A stretch of 64,000 nt of DNA, taken from Actinomadura flavalba DSM 45200 (GTDB lineage Bacteria > Actinomycetota > Actinomycetes > Streptosporangiales > Streptosporangiaceae). This document shows positions 33,068-43,704 of the stretch, one piece after another. A program made the translations under genes and the position numbers. The stretch spans positions 186,001 to 250,000 of the forward strand of contig NZ_KB894095.1 of NCBI RefSeq assembly GCF_000374305.1, given 5' to 3'. Below the pieces are notes generated by a model that searched no databases, had not been told where the DNA came from, and saw nothing but the letters and a program-made list of their open reading frames with translations. Positions within the stretch are counted from its first letter, which is position 1; each line of letters starts with the position of its first letter.

Positions 33068-33097
33068 GAGGCGGGCCGCGAGCCTCGCGGCCGCCTC
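33068..33097. terminator. Hairpin 3' of the S9 peptidase gene
   Basis: GAGGCGGGCCGCGAG can pair with CTCGCGGCCGCCTC across a very short loop, with a single bulged base. It lies 17 bases past the peptidase stop. No U-run, as is usual in such GC-rich genomes. Confidence 0.55.
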
Positions 33098-33169
33098 CGA
33101 TCGGCGCCCCGACTGACCCCGACCACGCCCGACATGCCCGACTCGCTCCAGTCCGGCGAACACACGTAA

Positions 33170-33204
33170 CCGAGGTGGGCCGCGAGCCCGGCGGTCCGCC
33201 TCGG
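33170..33204. terminator. Second hairpin in the convergent gap
   Basis: Arms beginning CCGAGG and ending CCTCGG with further GG/CC pairing inside and a loop rich in G/C. It resembles the hairpin 70 bases earlier and may be a duplicate serving the opposite strand. Confidence 0.4.
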
Positions 33205-33369
33205 CCCAGAGCCCAAGCTGCCGTCCTTCCACGACCCGCATCCAGACGCCCGACACGCCTGAACGTTCTGCAGCCGCCGGGCGCTTGGCTGCCGCCCGGA
33301 CGCGATCCACGGCTCAGGGGTCGCATTTCGTGGGTGGCTTGGGGTCTCGTTGTCGGGTGGGCTTGTGGG

Positions 33370-35112
33370 TCAGTGGTCGTCTTCGGATGTGGTGGCGAGG
33401 GTCGGGGTGGGGCCGTGCCAGGAGGTCCAGAGGGCGGCGTAGGGGCCGTTGGCGGCCAGGAGGGTTTCGTGGGGGCCCAGTTCGGTGATGCGGCCGTCCT
33501 CCACTACGGCTACGCGGTCGGCGTCGTGGGCGGTGGTGAGGCGGTGCGCGATGGCGATCACGGTGCGGCCCTCCAGGACGGCGGCCAGTGAGCGTTCCAG
33601 AGTGCGGGCGGCGCGCTGGTCCAGGAGGGACGTCGCCTCGTCGAGGACGAGCGTGGGCGGGTCGGCCAGGATCAGCCGGGCCAGCGCGAGCTGCTGGGTC
33701 TGGGCCGGGGTCAGGGCGGCGCCGCCGGTGCCGACGCGGACGTCCAGGGCCGGGCCGTCCCAGGCTACGGCGGTCAGGGCCGCGCGCAGCCGCGCGTCCG
33801 GCAGCGACTCGCCGACCATGCGGAGGTTGTCGGCCACGGTGCCGCCGAAGACGTGCTGCTCCTGCGTGACGAGCGCGACCGTCCGGCGCAGGTCGTCCAG
33901 CGGCAGCGCCGTCAGCGGGACGCCGCCCGCCGTCGCCGACCCGGACGTCGGGGCGTCCACGCCCGCCAGGATGCGGGCCAGCGTCGATTTCCCCGCCCCC
34001 GACGGCCCGACGATCGCGAGGCGTTCGCCCCTGCGCAGCGTGAGGTCCACGCCGCGCAGCACCTCCTGCCCCGGCCGGTACGCGAAGCGAACGTCGCGCA
34101 GCTCGATCTCCGTGCCGCGCGGGCGCTCACCGGACGCCACCCGGTCCGGCGGCACCTCTCCGGCGCCGAGCAGCCGCGCCAGCGACGAACCGGCGAGCTG
34201 GAACTCGTCGAGCCGGTACAGCAGCGTCTCCACGGGCCCGGTGAGCTGCTGCACGTAGAGGACGGCGGTGGTGAGCTGCCCGAGCGTCACCAGGCCGCGC
34301 GCGTGCAGGAGACCGCCCGCGAGCAGCGTCGCCGCGACCGGCAGGACGAACGCCAGCACCATCGTCGGGAACAGGACGGTCCGCAGCCGCATCGTGTACC
34401 GCTCGGCCGTCCAGCTCGCCGCGATGTCGTCCCGGCCGCGCGCGTGCCGCCGGTCGGCCAGGCCGTACGCCTCGACGGTGCGGGCGCCGTCCACGGTCTC
34501 GGCGAAGCCGTCGGTGATCTGCGTCCAGGCGGCGTTCTCGGCGAGGTAGCCGTCGCGGGCGCGGCGCAGGTACCAGCGCGTCACCAGGTACAGCGGCGGC
34601 AGCGCGACCAGGCACGCCGCCGCGAGCAGCGGCCCGTTCAGCATCAGCGCGACGACGGTGGCGAGGATCGTGACGACGCCGATGACGGTGTCGGGGACGG
34701 CCTCGCGGACGCCCTCCGACATCTGTTCGACGTCGCGGGTGGACCGGCTGACCAGGTCGCCGGTGCCGGCCCGCTCGATCCGCGACAGCGGCAGCTCCAC
34801 GACGCGGTCGACGAACTCCTCCCGCAGTTCGGCCAGGACGCGTTCGCCGAGCCGCGCCGCCGCCAGGTACGCGTACCGGACCAGCACGCCCTGCGCCACC
34901 ACGAACGCCACCAGCGCGACCGCGATCGTGTCGGCGGCGCCGTCGCCGTCGACGAGCGCGCCGAGCAGCCGCGGCGCCGCCAGCCCGGACACGGCCGCGG
35001 CCGCGTGCAGCGCCAGGACGCCCGCGAGCGCTCGCGGGTGCCGCGTCAGCAGCACCCGCGCATAGCGCCGCACCTGCTGCCGCGACGCCACCGGAAGATG
35101 TCGCGCGTTCAT
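33370..35112 (-). CDS. ABC exporter half-transporter, subunit with intact Walker A and B
   Basis: 580 residues: six-helix exporter membrane domain (about 20-310) and nucleotide-binding domain (335-565). Walker A GPSGAGKS (369-376, Lys375), Q-loop Gln417, Walker B LVLDE with Glu492, and H-loop His523 are intact. The signature LSGGQ is replaced by LTPAQ (467-471). The N-terminal helix domain contains the GTGDLVSRSTRDVEQM motif typical of peptide and drug exporters. It is the downstream partner of the gene at 35300, with which it should form a heterodimer. It ends against the S9 peptidase gap; 187 bases separate it from its partner. Confidence 0.9.
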   Translation of the reverse strand: MNARHLPVASRQQVRRYARVLLTRHPRALAGVLALHAAAAVSGLAAPRLLGALVDGDGAADTIAVALVAFVVAQGVLVRYAYLAAARLGERVLAELREEFVDRVVELPLSRIERAGTGDLVSRSTRDVEQMSEGVREAVPDTVIGVVTILATVVALMLNGPLLAAACLVALPPLYLVTRWYLRRARDGYLAENAAWTQITDGFAETVDGARTVEAYGLADRRHARGRDDIAASWTAERYTMRLRTVLFPTMVLAFVLPVAATLLAGGLLHARGLVTLGQLTTAVLYVQQLTGPVETLLYRLDEFQLAGSSLARLLGAGEVPPDRVASGERPRGTEIELRDVRFAYRPGQEVLRGVDLTLRRGERLAIVGPSGAGKSTLARILAGVDAPTSGSATAGGVPLTALPLDDLRRTVALVTQEQHVFGGTVADNLRMVGESLPDARLRAALTAVAWDGPALDVRVGTGGAALTPAQTQQLALARLILADPPTLVLDEATSLLDQRAARTLERSLAAVLEGRTVIAIAHRLTTAHDADRVAVVEDGRITELGPHETLLAANGPYAALWTSWHGPTPTLATTSEDDH

Positions 35113-35299
35113 CGTCTCTCCTCGTCACCGGATCTCATGTCGAACTTCCCGAAGCGCCGAACCCGCCACGATCACCCGGCCCCTTCCGGCCGGGTCGCCC
35201 CCACTCGCCGTCCGCTCCGCCCATCGCCCCGTCGCCTCCCGACCCCCGCTCTCGCATCGCGCGAACCGCCGCGACGAGCCGCGCCCGTCGCGGCGGTGG

Positions 35300-36985
35300 T
35301 CAGTCGCGGCTGACCAGGGACGCGTAGGACGGGGACGCCGCGAGCAGGTCCGGGTGTGTGCCCTCGGCGGTGACGCTGCCCTCGGTGACGTGGACGACGT
35401 GGTCCACGCGCGTCAGCCACAGCGGGCTCGTCGTGCAGACCAGGGTCGTGCGGCCCTCGCGCGCGGGGCCGAGGACGGCGGCGATGGCGGCCTCGGTGTG
35501 CGCGTCCACCGCGCTGGTCGGATCGACCAGGACGAGGATCTCGGGGTCGGCGGCGAGGGCGCGGGCCAGGCGGAGGCGCTGGCGCTGGCCGCCGGAGAAC
35601 TCGCGTCCCGCCTCGGCCACGACGGCGTCCGCCCCGGTGGACGCGACGACGTCGGCGGCGTGCGCCACCGCGATCGCCTCGTCCAGGCGCGCGGCGGGCA
35701 CCGGCCGGGCGGGCGCGAGGGACGGCAGCAGCGGCCCGGCGAACAGCCGATCCTCGTTGACGGCCACCAGGACGCGGTCGCGGACGTCGGCGACGTCGCC
35801 CCACGGCACGTCGCCGTACGTCACGTCGCCGGGCGCGTGCCGCCCGAGCCGGGCGGTGATCGCGGCCGTGTCGGCCGGGCTCGCGACCAGCGCGGTGACG
35901 CGGCCGGGCCGCAGCACCAGCCCGGACGCCGCGTCCGTCAGCGGCGCCGGTCCGGGCACCCGCGCGGTGCCCGCCGCCGGAACGTCCGGTTCCAGCGCCA
36001 GCACGGCCATGATGCGCCGCGACGCCACCGTCCCGCGCATCGTCTCCCCCGCCACCTCGCCGATGACCTTCAACGGCTGGACGAGGAACACCGCGTACCC
36101 GTAGAACGCGACGAGCTGTCCCGCGCTGAGCGACCCGTCCGCCACCGCGCGCGCCCCGAGCCACGTCACCAGCACCAGCAGCAGGCCCGGCAGCAGCACC
36201 TGCGCGCCGCTCAGCATCGACTCGGCCCGCGCGACCTCCGCGCCGGAGACGCGCACCCGCTGCGACGCCGCCCGGTAGCGGTCCGCGAACAGCCGCTCCC
36301 CGCCGACGCCGCGCAGCACCCGCAGGCCCGCGACGATGTCGGTGGCCTGTCCGATCAGCGTGCCGTTCAGCTCCCGGTACCGCTCCTCGCGCCGCCGGTA
36401 GGGCGACAGCAGCGGAGCGGCCAGCGCCAGGATGAGCGGGACGCCGACGAGCACGACCAGCCCGAGCCGCACCGACGACGCCAGCATCAGCGACGTCACC
36501 GCCGCGATCGTCACGACGGCGCTCACGCCGCGCCCGAAGATCTCCAGGACGGTCGCGACCTGCGACACGTCCGCCGCGCCGACGCTCACCATCTCCCCCG
36601 TGGAGATCTTGCGGGGCAGCGCGGCGCCGGTGGCCGTGGCGCGGCGCGTCACGAGCTGGACGGTCCCGTAGGCGGCGCCGAGCCAGGCGCGGACCGAGAC
36701 GCGGTGCCGGAGCGTGTCCGCGAGCGCCTGCACGCAGCCGAGCGCGAGCAGCACGCCCGTCCACGCGAACAGGGCGGAGGTGTCGGCGCCGACGACGCCC
36801 GCGTCCAGGGCGCGGCCGAGCACGGCGGGGACGAACGCCAGGCTCAGCGCGTGCACCACGCCCCAGCCCGCCATCGCGGCGAGGCGTCCCGGCATGTTCG
36901 CGGCGAGTACCGCCAGATACCACCACGGTCCCCGGTCACCGGGCGGACCGGGATCTTTCATCGGCGAAAGGTCCACGGCACGCAC
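35300..36985 (-). CDS. ABC exporter half-transporter, subunit with degenerate Walker A
   Basis: 561 residues from GTG 36985 (ATG 36961 is also possible). There are six helices, then a shortened nucleotide-binding domain. The phosphate loop is lost (VTALVASPADTAAIT, about 364-376; no GKS/T), and Walker B reads ILVLVDPTS with Pro489 where the catalytic Glu should be. The signature FSGGQRQRLRLARAL (463-477) is perfect. It therefore cannot form its own catalytic site but can complete that of the partner. It is the first gene of the pair. The substrate is unknown; a drug, lipid or peptide is typical for this class. Confidence 0.88.
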   Translation of the reverse strand: MRAVDLSPMKDPGPPGDRGPWWYLAVLAANMPGRLAAMAGWGVVHALSLAFVPAVLGRALDAGVVGADTSALFAWTGVLLALGCVQALADTLRHRVSVRAWLGAAYGTVQLVTRRATATGAALPRKISTGEMVSVGAADVSQVATVLEIFGRGVSAVVTIAAVTSLMLASSVRLGLVVLVGVPLILALAAPLLSPYRRREERYRELNGTLIGQATDIVAGLRVLRGVGGERLFADRYRAASQRVRVSGAEVARAESMLSGAQVLLPGLLLVLVTWLGARAVADGSLSAGQLVAFYGYAVFLVQPLKVIGEVAGETMRGTVASRRIMAVLALEPDVPAAGTARVPGPAPLTDAASGLVLRPGRVTALVASPADTAAITARLGRHAPGDVTYGDVPWGDVADVRDRVLVAVNEDRLFAGPLLPSLAPARPVPAARLDEAIAVAHAADVVASTGADAVVAEAGREFSGGQRQRLRLARALAADPEILVLVDPTSAVDAHTEAAIAAVLGPAREGRTTLVCTTSPLWLTRVDHVVHVTEGSVTAEGTHPDLLAASPSYASLVSRD

Positions 36986-37245
36986 CGTAGGCGGCGGACG
37001 CCGGATTTCTCGACAGGTTTTCCGGCGCCGACCGGCGAGGCGGACGGGCGCGGAGGATGCGTGACCGCGAGCGGAGACGCTAGGGTCGGGGGGTACGGAG
37101 CGACGTTTTCTCCCCGCTCCCCGATGCCGGGAACCCGGCGGCTAGGCCGAAGCCGCCCCCCGGCGCCACCCGGCCGGCGGCCCTCGCCGAGACGCCGGTG
37201 TGTGCCGCCCCGCCGATACCCGTCCGGAAGCCGGAAACCATTTCT

Positions 37246-38490
37246 GTGAGCACGCTCAGCCCTCGCCGTGACCGCGCGCCGGTCCCCGGCCGCCCCTCGG
37301 GCCGGCCCGGGGGCGGCGGCGACGACCGCATCGACCTGCTGCTCATCGACGACGACCCGTCCGACGTGTTCCTCGTCGAGCGCATGCTGAGCGACAGCGG
37401 CCTGGACGTCCGCCTCCGCGTGGCCGCCGACCTCGACTCCGCGCGCCGCGTGCTGACCCGCCGCACCCAGTGCGTCATCGTCGACCTGTCGGGGCGCGGC
37501 ATCGACCGGCTGGCGGCGCTGCGCGACGTGCTGGCGCTGTCGCGGACGGCCGCCGTCATCGTGCTGACCGCGCTGGACGACGAGAACCTCGGCGTCCGCG
37601 CCGTGGCGACCGGCGCGGCCGACCACCTGGTCAAGCAGGAGGTGGACGGCCCGCTGCTGGCCCGCGCGATCCGCTACTCGATCGAGCGCAAGCGCGCCGA
37701 GGACACCGAACGGCGGCTCGTCGAGGCGCGCATTCTCGGCCGGGAGAACGCGCGGCTGGAACGCGGCCTGCTGCCGATCCCGATCATCGGGGACGACGCG
37801 CTCGCGCACCACTCCCGGTACCGGCCGGGACGCCGCCGCGCGCTGCTCGGCGGCGACTTCTACGACACCGTGCAGACCGCGAACGGCGCCGTCCACCTGA
37901 TGATCGGGGACGTCTGCGGGCACGGCCCGGACGAGGCCGCGCTCGGCGTGCAGCTCCGCATGGCGTGGCGCACGCTCGTCCTGGCGGGCCACACCGGCGA
38001 GCAGCTTCTCGCCACGCTCGACACCGTGCTCGGGCACGAGCGGCGCAGCGAGGAGATCTTCACGACGCTGTGCATGGTGACGATCGCGCCGTCGCGGCGG
38101 ACGGCGCGGCTGCACTCGGCCGGGCATCCCGCGCCGCTGCTGTTCCGCGAGGACGGCGACGGCGCGCACGTGTCGGCGCTGCCCGACTACGCGCACGGTC
38201 CCGCGCTGGGCCTGCTGCCGGGCGCGGAGTGGCCCGCGACGGAGGTCGAACTGGGTGGGGCGTGGAGTCTCATGCTGTACACCGACGGGCTCATCGAGGG
38301 CCGGGTCGGTGACGGCGCCGAGCGCCTGGGCACCGAGGGCCTGGTGGGGCTGGCGGAGATCGCGCGGCGGCGCGGCAGCGGCGGCCGGGCGCTGATCGAC
38401 GCGCTCGTCGCGGAGGTCGAGGAGCTGAACGGCGACGCGCTCGCGGACGATCTCGCGGTTCTGTTGCTGACGCACAAACCGGGCCGGTGA
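37246..38490 (+). CDS. Receiver-domain PP2C phosphatase (RsbU/SpoIIE type)
   Basis: About 414 residues. After a short basic N-terminus comes a CheY-like receiver (LLLIDDDPSD, phosphoacceptor Asp in CVIVDLSG, Thr in IVLTALDDE, Lys in HLVKQE), then a coiled-coil linker (YSIERKRAEDTERRLVEARIL) and a SpoIIE-type PP2C domain with GGDFYD, GDVCGHGPDEA, HPAPLL, YTDGLIEGR and ADDLAVLLL. All metal-binding Asp are present. Such proteins dephosphorylate anti-anti-sigma factors in partner-switching pathways controlling alternative sigma factors. No such partner is adjacent. GTG 37246 is preferred over the GTG at 37198, both without a strong ribosome site. Confidence 0.85.
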   Translation: MSTLSPRRDRAPVPGRPSGRPGGGGDDRIDLLLIDDDPSDVFLVERMLSDSGLDVRLRVAADLDSARRVLTRRTQCVIVDLSGRGIDRLAALRDVLALSRTAAVIVLTALDDENLGVRAVATGAADHLVKQEVDGPLLARAIRYSIERKRAEDTERRLVEARILGRENARLERGLLPIPIIGDDALAHHSRYRPGRRRALLGGDFYDTVQTANGAVHLMIGDVCGHGPDEAALGVQLRMAWRTLVLAGHTGEQLLATLDTVLGHERRSEEIFTTLCMVTIAPSRRTARLHSAGHPAPLLFREDGDGAHVSALPDYAHGPALGLLPGAEWPATEVELGGAWSLMLYTDGLIEGRVGDGAERLGTEGLVGLAEIARRRGSGGRALIDALVAEVEELNGDALADDLAVLLLTHKPGR

Positions 38491-38574
38491 GGTCTGAGGT
38501 TCCCGACGGGGTTGTGAACTGCCCCACACGGCGGCTCCGACGCGGCGTCGGGAAACCCCGCCGAAACACCGTTC

Positions 38575-38618
38575 ATAGCCTGTGGCTATCGGATCAAGTT
38601 CGTTGATGACTTGGCTAT
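38575..38618. promoter_or_regulatory. Inverted repeat and repeated GGCTAT before sdhC
   Basis: ATAGCC-TGT-GGCTAT (38575-38589) is a perfect 6-base-arm palindrome. TGGCTATC recurs at 38612, and GGCTAT again at 38651 just inside the gene. The repeats are 29 and 38 bases apart. A plausible -10 (TATCTT, 38616-38621) overlaps the second copy, so a regulator could block the sdh promoter here. Confidence 0.4.
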
Positions 38619-38639
38619 CTTGATGCAGGTCCGCCTACC

Positions 38640-39338
38640 GTGCGGGCCGTGGCTATAGCGAAACCTGCGATCTATCGATCGACCGTCGGCAAGAAGGCCG
38701 TCATGGCGGTCAGCGGTGGCGTCCTCGTGCTCTTCCTCATCGGGCACATGGTCGGCAACCTGAAGATCTTCTACGGCGCCGAGGACTTCGACCACTACGC
38801 GCACTGGCTGCGCACGATGGGCGAGCCCGCCGTCCCGTACCGCACCCTCCTGACCCTCCTCGAAGTGGGGCTCGTCGTCGCGGTCGTCGCCCACATGTGG
38901 TCGGCGACGTCGCTGGCGCTGCGCGCCCGCCGCGCCCGCCCGGTGAAGTACGCCTCGCGCAAGAAGTCCCACGCGCAGGGCTACGCCACGCACACCATGC
39001 GCTACGGCGGCGTCATCATCGCGCTGTTCATCGTCTGGCACCTGCTGGACATGACGTTCCTCGTGGTGAACCCCGCCGGCCGCGAGGCCACCCCCTACGA
39101 GCGCGTCGTGCAGGGCTTCGCCCCCGAGAACTGGTACGTGACGCTGTTCTACGTCGTCGCCGTGATCATGGTGGGCCTGCACCTGGCGCACGGCACGTGG
39201 AGCGCGTTCAACTCCCTCGGCCTGCGCACCCCGCGCAACAACCGCACGCTGCGCGGCGTCGCCTTCGCCCTCGCCGGCGTGGTCACCCTCGGGTTCCTCG
39301 CCGTGCCCTTCGCCGTCACGTTCGGATTGGTGAGCTGA
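38640..39338 (+). CDS. sdhC: Succinate dehydrogenase cytochrome b558 subunit
   Basis: 232 residues with five membrane helices, the single-subunit diheme (type B) anchor. Conserved heme and helix features: [18 protein letters not shown] (first heme His), [20 protein letters not shown] and [16 protein letters not shown]. It binds two hemes b and passes electrons between SdhB and menaquinone. The start is GTG 38640 (GTG 38649 is also possible). It is followed 2 bases later by sdhA, so sdhCAB is one operon, with inverted repeats in its promoter. Confidence 0.92.
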   Translation: MRAVAIAKPAIYRSTVGKKAVMAVSGGVLVLFLIGHMVGNLKIFYGAEDFDHYAHWLRTMGEPAVPYRTLLTLLEVGLVVAVVAHMWSATSLALRARRARPVKYASRKKSHAQGYATHTMRYGGVIIALFIVWHLLDMTFLVVNPAGREATPYERVVQGFAPENWYVTLFYVVAVIMVGLHLAHGTWSAFNSLGLRTPRNNRTLRGVAFALAGVVTLGFLAVPFAVTFGLVS

Positions 39339-39340
39339 CC

Positions 39341-41277
<1,937 letters not shown>

Positions 41278-41278
<1 letters not shown>

Positions 41279-42030
41279 TGAAGCTCACTTTGCGCGTCTG
41301 GCGGCAGAAGGGCCCGCAGGACAAGGGCTCGATGGTCGAGTACCCGATCGACGACATCTCGCCCGACGCCTCGTTCCTGGAAATGCTGGACGTCCTCAAC
41401 GAGAGGCTCATCGCCGAGGGCGACGAGCCGGTGGCGTTCGACCACGACTGCCGCGAGGGCATCTGCGGCATGTGCTCGCTGGTCATCAACGGCACCCCGC
41501 ACGGCCCGGAGCGCAACACGACCACGTGCCAGCTCCACATGCGCAAGTTCAAGGACGGCGAGGTCATCGACGTCGAGCCGTGGCGCGCGGCGGCGTTCCC
41601 CGTCGTCAAGGACCTCGTCGTCGACCGGGGCGCGTTCGACCGCATCATCACCTCGGGCGGCTACATCTCGGCGCCGACCGGCACCGCGCCCGAGGCGCAC
41701 TCGACGCCGGTGCCCAAGCCGGACGCCGACCGCGCGTTCGAGGCGGCCGAGTGCATCGGCTGCGGCGCGTGCGTCGCGGCCTGCCCGAACGGCTCGGCGG
41801 CGCTGTTCCTCGGCGCCAAGGTGACGCACCTCGGCCTCATGCCGCAGGGGCAGCCCGAGCGCTGGGACCGCGTCGTGTCCATGCTCGACACCCACGACGC
41901 CGAGGGCTTCGGCGGCTGCACCAACACCGGCGAGTGCACCGTCGCGTGCCCGAAGGGCATCTCGCTCGACGTCATCGGCCGCCTCAACGGCGACTTCATC
42001 AAGGCGAGCGCGGGCGGCAAGAAGAAGTAA
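41278..42030 (+). CDS. sdhB: Succinate dehydrogenase iron-sulfur subunit
   Basis: 250 residues. [2Fe-2S] ligands are CREGICGMC (Cys58, 63, 66) and Cys84; the C-terminal half binds [4Fe-4S] ([14 protein letters not shown]) and [3Fe-4S] ([14 protein letters not shown]) clusters. It links SdhA to the cytochrome. Its ATG overlaps the sdhA stop by one base. A strong hairpin follows the stop codon. Confidence 0.95.
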
Positions 42031-42040
42031 CGCCGCACGC

Positions 42041-42075
42041 GAAGGGGGCCGGGCACCGACGTGCCCGGCCCTTCG
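42041..42075. terminator. Bidirectional terminator between sdhB and the VOC gene
   Basis: GGGCCGGGCAC (42046-42056), loop CGAC, GTGCCCGGCCC (42061-42071): a perfect 11-base-pair stem, extended by GAA/TTC with a bulge. It serves both convergent genes. Confidence 0.75.
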
Positions 42076-42078
42076 TCG

Positions 42079-42450
42079 TCAGGACGGGACGCGGGTGCGC
42101 AGGAGGCAGAATTCGTTGCCTTCGGGGTCCTGGAGGACGTGCCAGGACTCCTCGCCCGTCTGGCCGACGTCGGCGGGGCGGGCGCCGGCGGCCAGGAGGC
42201 GTTCCAGTTCGGCGGGCTGGTCGCGGTCGGTGGGGCTGACGTCCAGGTGGAGGCGGAGCTTGGACGTCTTGGGCTCGGGCGCCGGGGACAGCACGATCGT
42301 GAAGGGGTCGCCGCCGGGCGGGCCGATCTCGATGGAGCCGTCCGACTCCTCGCGGCCCAGCACGCTCCAGCCGAGGATGTCGCACCAGAAGGCGGCGAGG
42401 CGTTCAGCGTCCCGGCAGTCCAGGACGAATTCGGTGATCTTGCAGGCCAT
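42079..42450 (-). CDS. VOC-superfamily (glyoxalase-like) protein
   Basis: 123 residues with two beta-alpha-beta-beta-beta modules: ITEFVLDCRDAERLAAFWCDILGW, then LRLHLDVSPTDRDQPAELERLLAAGA and WHVLQDPEGNEFCLL. This is the compact glyoxalase/bleomycin-resistance-like type common in actinomycetes, without recognised specific function. Metal ligands are not all evident. It converges with sdhB and is followed 10 bases upstream on the same strand by the LysR gene, so both may be co-transcribed. Confidence 0.8.
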   Translation of the reverse strand: MACKITEFVLDCRDAERLAAFWCDILGWSVLGREESDGSIEIGPPGGDPFTIVLSPAPEPKTSKLRLHLDVSPTDRDQPAELERLLAAGARPADVGQTGEESWHVLQDPEGNEFCLLRTRVPS

Positions 42451-42460
42451 GCCGGCGTCC

Positions 42461-43489
42461 CTACCCGTCCAGCAGGGTCTCCACGCCCGCCGGGAGGCTG
42501 CCGGACAGGGCGGCCTCGACCAGGAACGTCTCCAGGGTGGACTGGAAGGCGCGGGCGGCGTGGGTGAGGTCGACGTCCTTGCGGTGCGCGAGGGCGATGG
42601 TGCGGAGCAGGCCCGGGGACGGCTGGCCGCGCCGGTGGTCGCGGGTCTCGTCGTCGGACAGGACGAGCGGAGTGCCGTGCAGTCCCGGTCGGCCCGCCAG
42701 CACCATGCTCGGCACCACAGCGATGCCGAGACCCGCCTCGACGAAGCGCAGCACCGCGTCCATCTCGCCGCCCTCGACGGCGAAGCGCGGCTCGAAACCC
42801 TCGGCGCGGCAGGCGTTGATCGTCGCCTCGCGCAGGTCGTAGCCGGAGCGGAACATGACCATCGGGCGGTTGCGCAGGTCGGAGATGCGCAGGTGCGGGC
42901 GGCGCGGGACCTGCGCCGGACGCGGCGGCATCCGCCCGCCGGACGGGTGCGGCGCCGGACGGGCCTCCGGCTCGGCCGGGGACGCCACGACCAGGCGCTC
43001 GCGCAGGATCGGGGCCGTCTCCAGCGGCGGGTCGCCGTGCAGCGGCAGGATGACCAGCGCGAGGTCGAGTTCGCCGCGGGTCAGCGCGCGGACCAGGTCG
43101 CGGGAGCCGCCCTCCTCGACGAGGATGCGGATGCCCGGATAGGCGTCGTGGAAGCGGCGCAGCACGTCGCCTAGCAGGCCCGCGCACAGCGACGGCGTCG
43201 CGCCGAGGCGCACGCGGCCCCGGCGCAGGCCCGCCAGCTCCTGCACCTCGTGCCGGGCGGTGTCGACGTCGGCGAGGATGCGCTGCGCGAGCGGCAGCAG
43301 CGCCTCGCCCGCCGGGGTCAGCGTGATGTTGCCGCGCGCGCGGCTGAACAGGGACGCGCCGAGGTCGGCCTCCAGCGCGCGGATCTGCTTGGACAGCGAC
43401 GGCTGGGCGACGTGCAGCAGCTCCGCGGCCTGGGTGAAGTGCCGGACTTCGGCGACCGCGACGAAGTACGCGAGCTGCTGCAACTGCAC
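42461..43489 (-). CDS. LysR-family transcriptional regulator
   Basis: About 342 residues. N-terminal winged helix: LQQLAYFVAVAEVRHFTQAAELLHVAQPSLSKQIRALEADLG, then SRARGNITLTPAGEALLPLA. The effector domain begins VRLGATPSL and has LDLALVILP and GEMDAVLRFVEAGLGIAVVPSM. A ~30-residue Pro/Arg-rich segment (SPAEPEARPAPHPSGG and on) is inserted in the effector domain, unusual for the family. The GTG at 43489 is the only sensible start, because extension upstream lacks family character. The target is unknown; the nearby secreted protein and VOC genes are candidates. Confidence 0.88.
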   Translation of the reverse strand: MQLQQLAYFVAVAEVRHFTQAAELLHVAQPSLSKQIRALEADLGASLFSRARGNITLTPAGEALLPLAQRILADVDTARHEVQELAGLRRGRVRLGATPSLCAGLLGDVLRRFHDAYPGIRILVEEGGSRDLVRALTRGELDLALVILPLHGDPPLETAPILRERLVVASPAEPEARPAPHPSGGRMPPRPAQVPRRPHLRISDLRNRPMVMFRSGYDLREATINACRAEGFEPRFAVEGGEMDAVLRFVEAGLGIAVVPSMVLAGRPGLHGTPLVLSDDETRDHRRGQPSPGLLRTIALAHRKDVDLTHAARAFQSTLETFLVEAALSGSLPAGVETLLDG

Positions 43490-43704
43490 ATCCGACAGCG
43501 TACGGCGGCGGGATGCGCACCCGCGCACCGCACCCCGGGGGCACCTTCTGTCACTACGGCACGACAGGCCCCGGCAAATCTTGTCACCGACGGATGAATC
43601 CCACGGTCGACGACCATGAGGTTCGTTCACTTTTCGCGCTAGAGGACGACGTCAGGCACTTATTACGGTGGTGCCCTTTCCCCCACCCCGCACCTGGAGC
43701 ACGC

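Larger units (their letters stand above)
33052..33369. other. 318-bp convergent intergenic region with two hairpins
   Basis: Lies between the S9 peptidase and the convergent ABC gene. It contains the two hairpins annotated separately and no credible gene. Confidence 0.5.

Noticed and set aside
30853..33216. Long minus-strand frame opposite the S9 peptidase
   Set aside because: Arg/Gly-rich, no family similarity, directly antisense to a gene with clear catalytic residues.
33175..33591. Plus-strand frame in the convergent gap at 33.2 kb
   Set aside because: Runs over two hairpins into the antisense of the ABC gene; composition is Gly/Arg-rich without domain.
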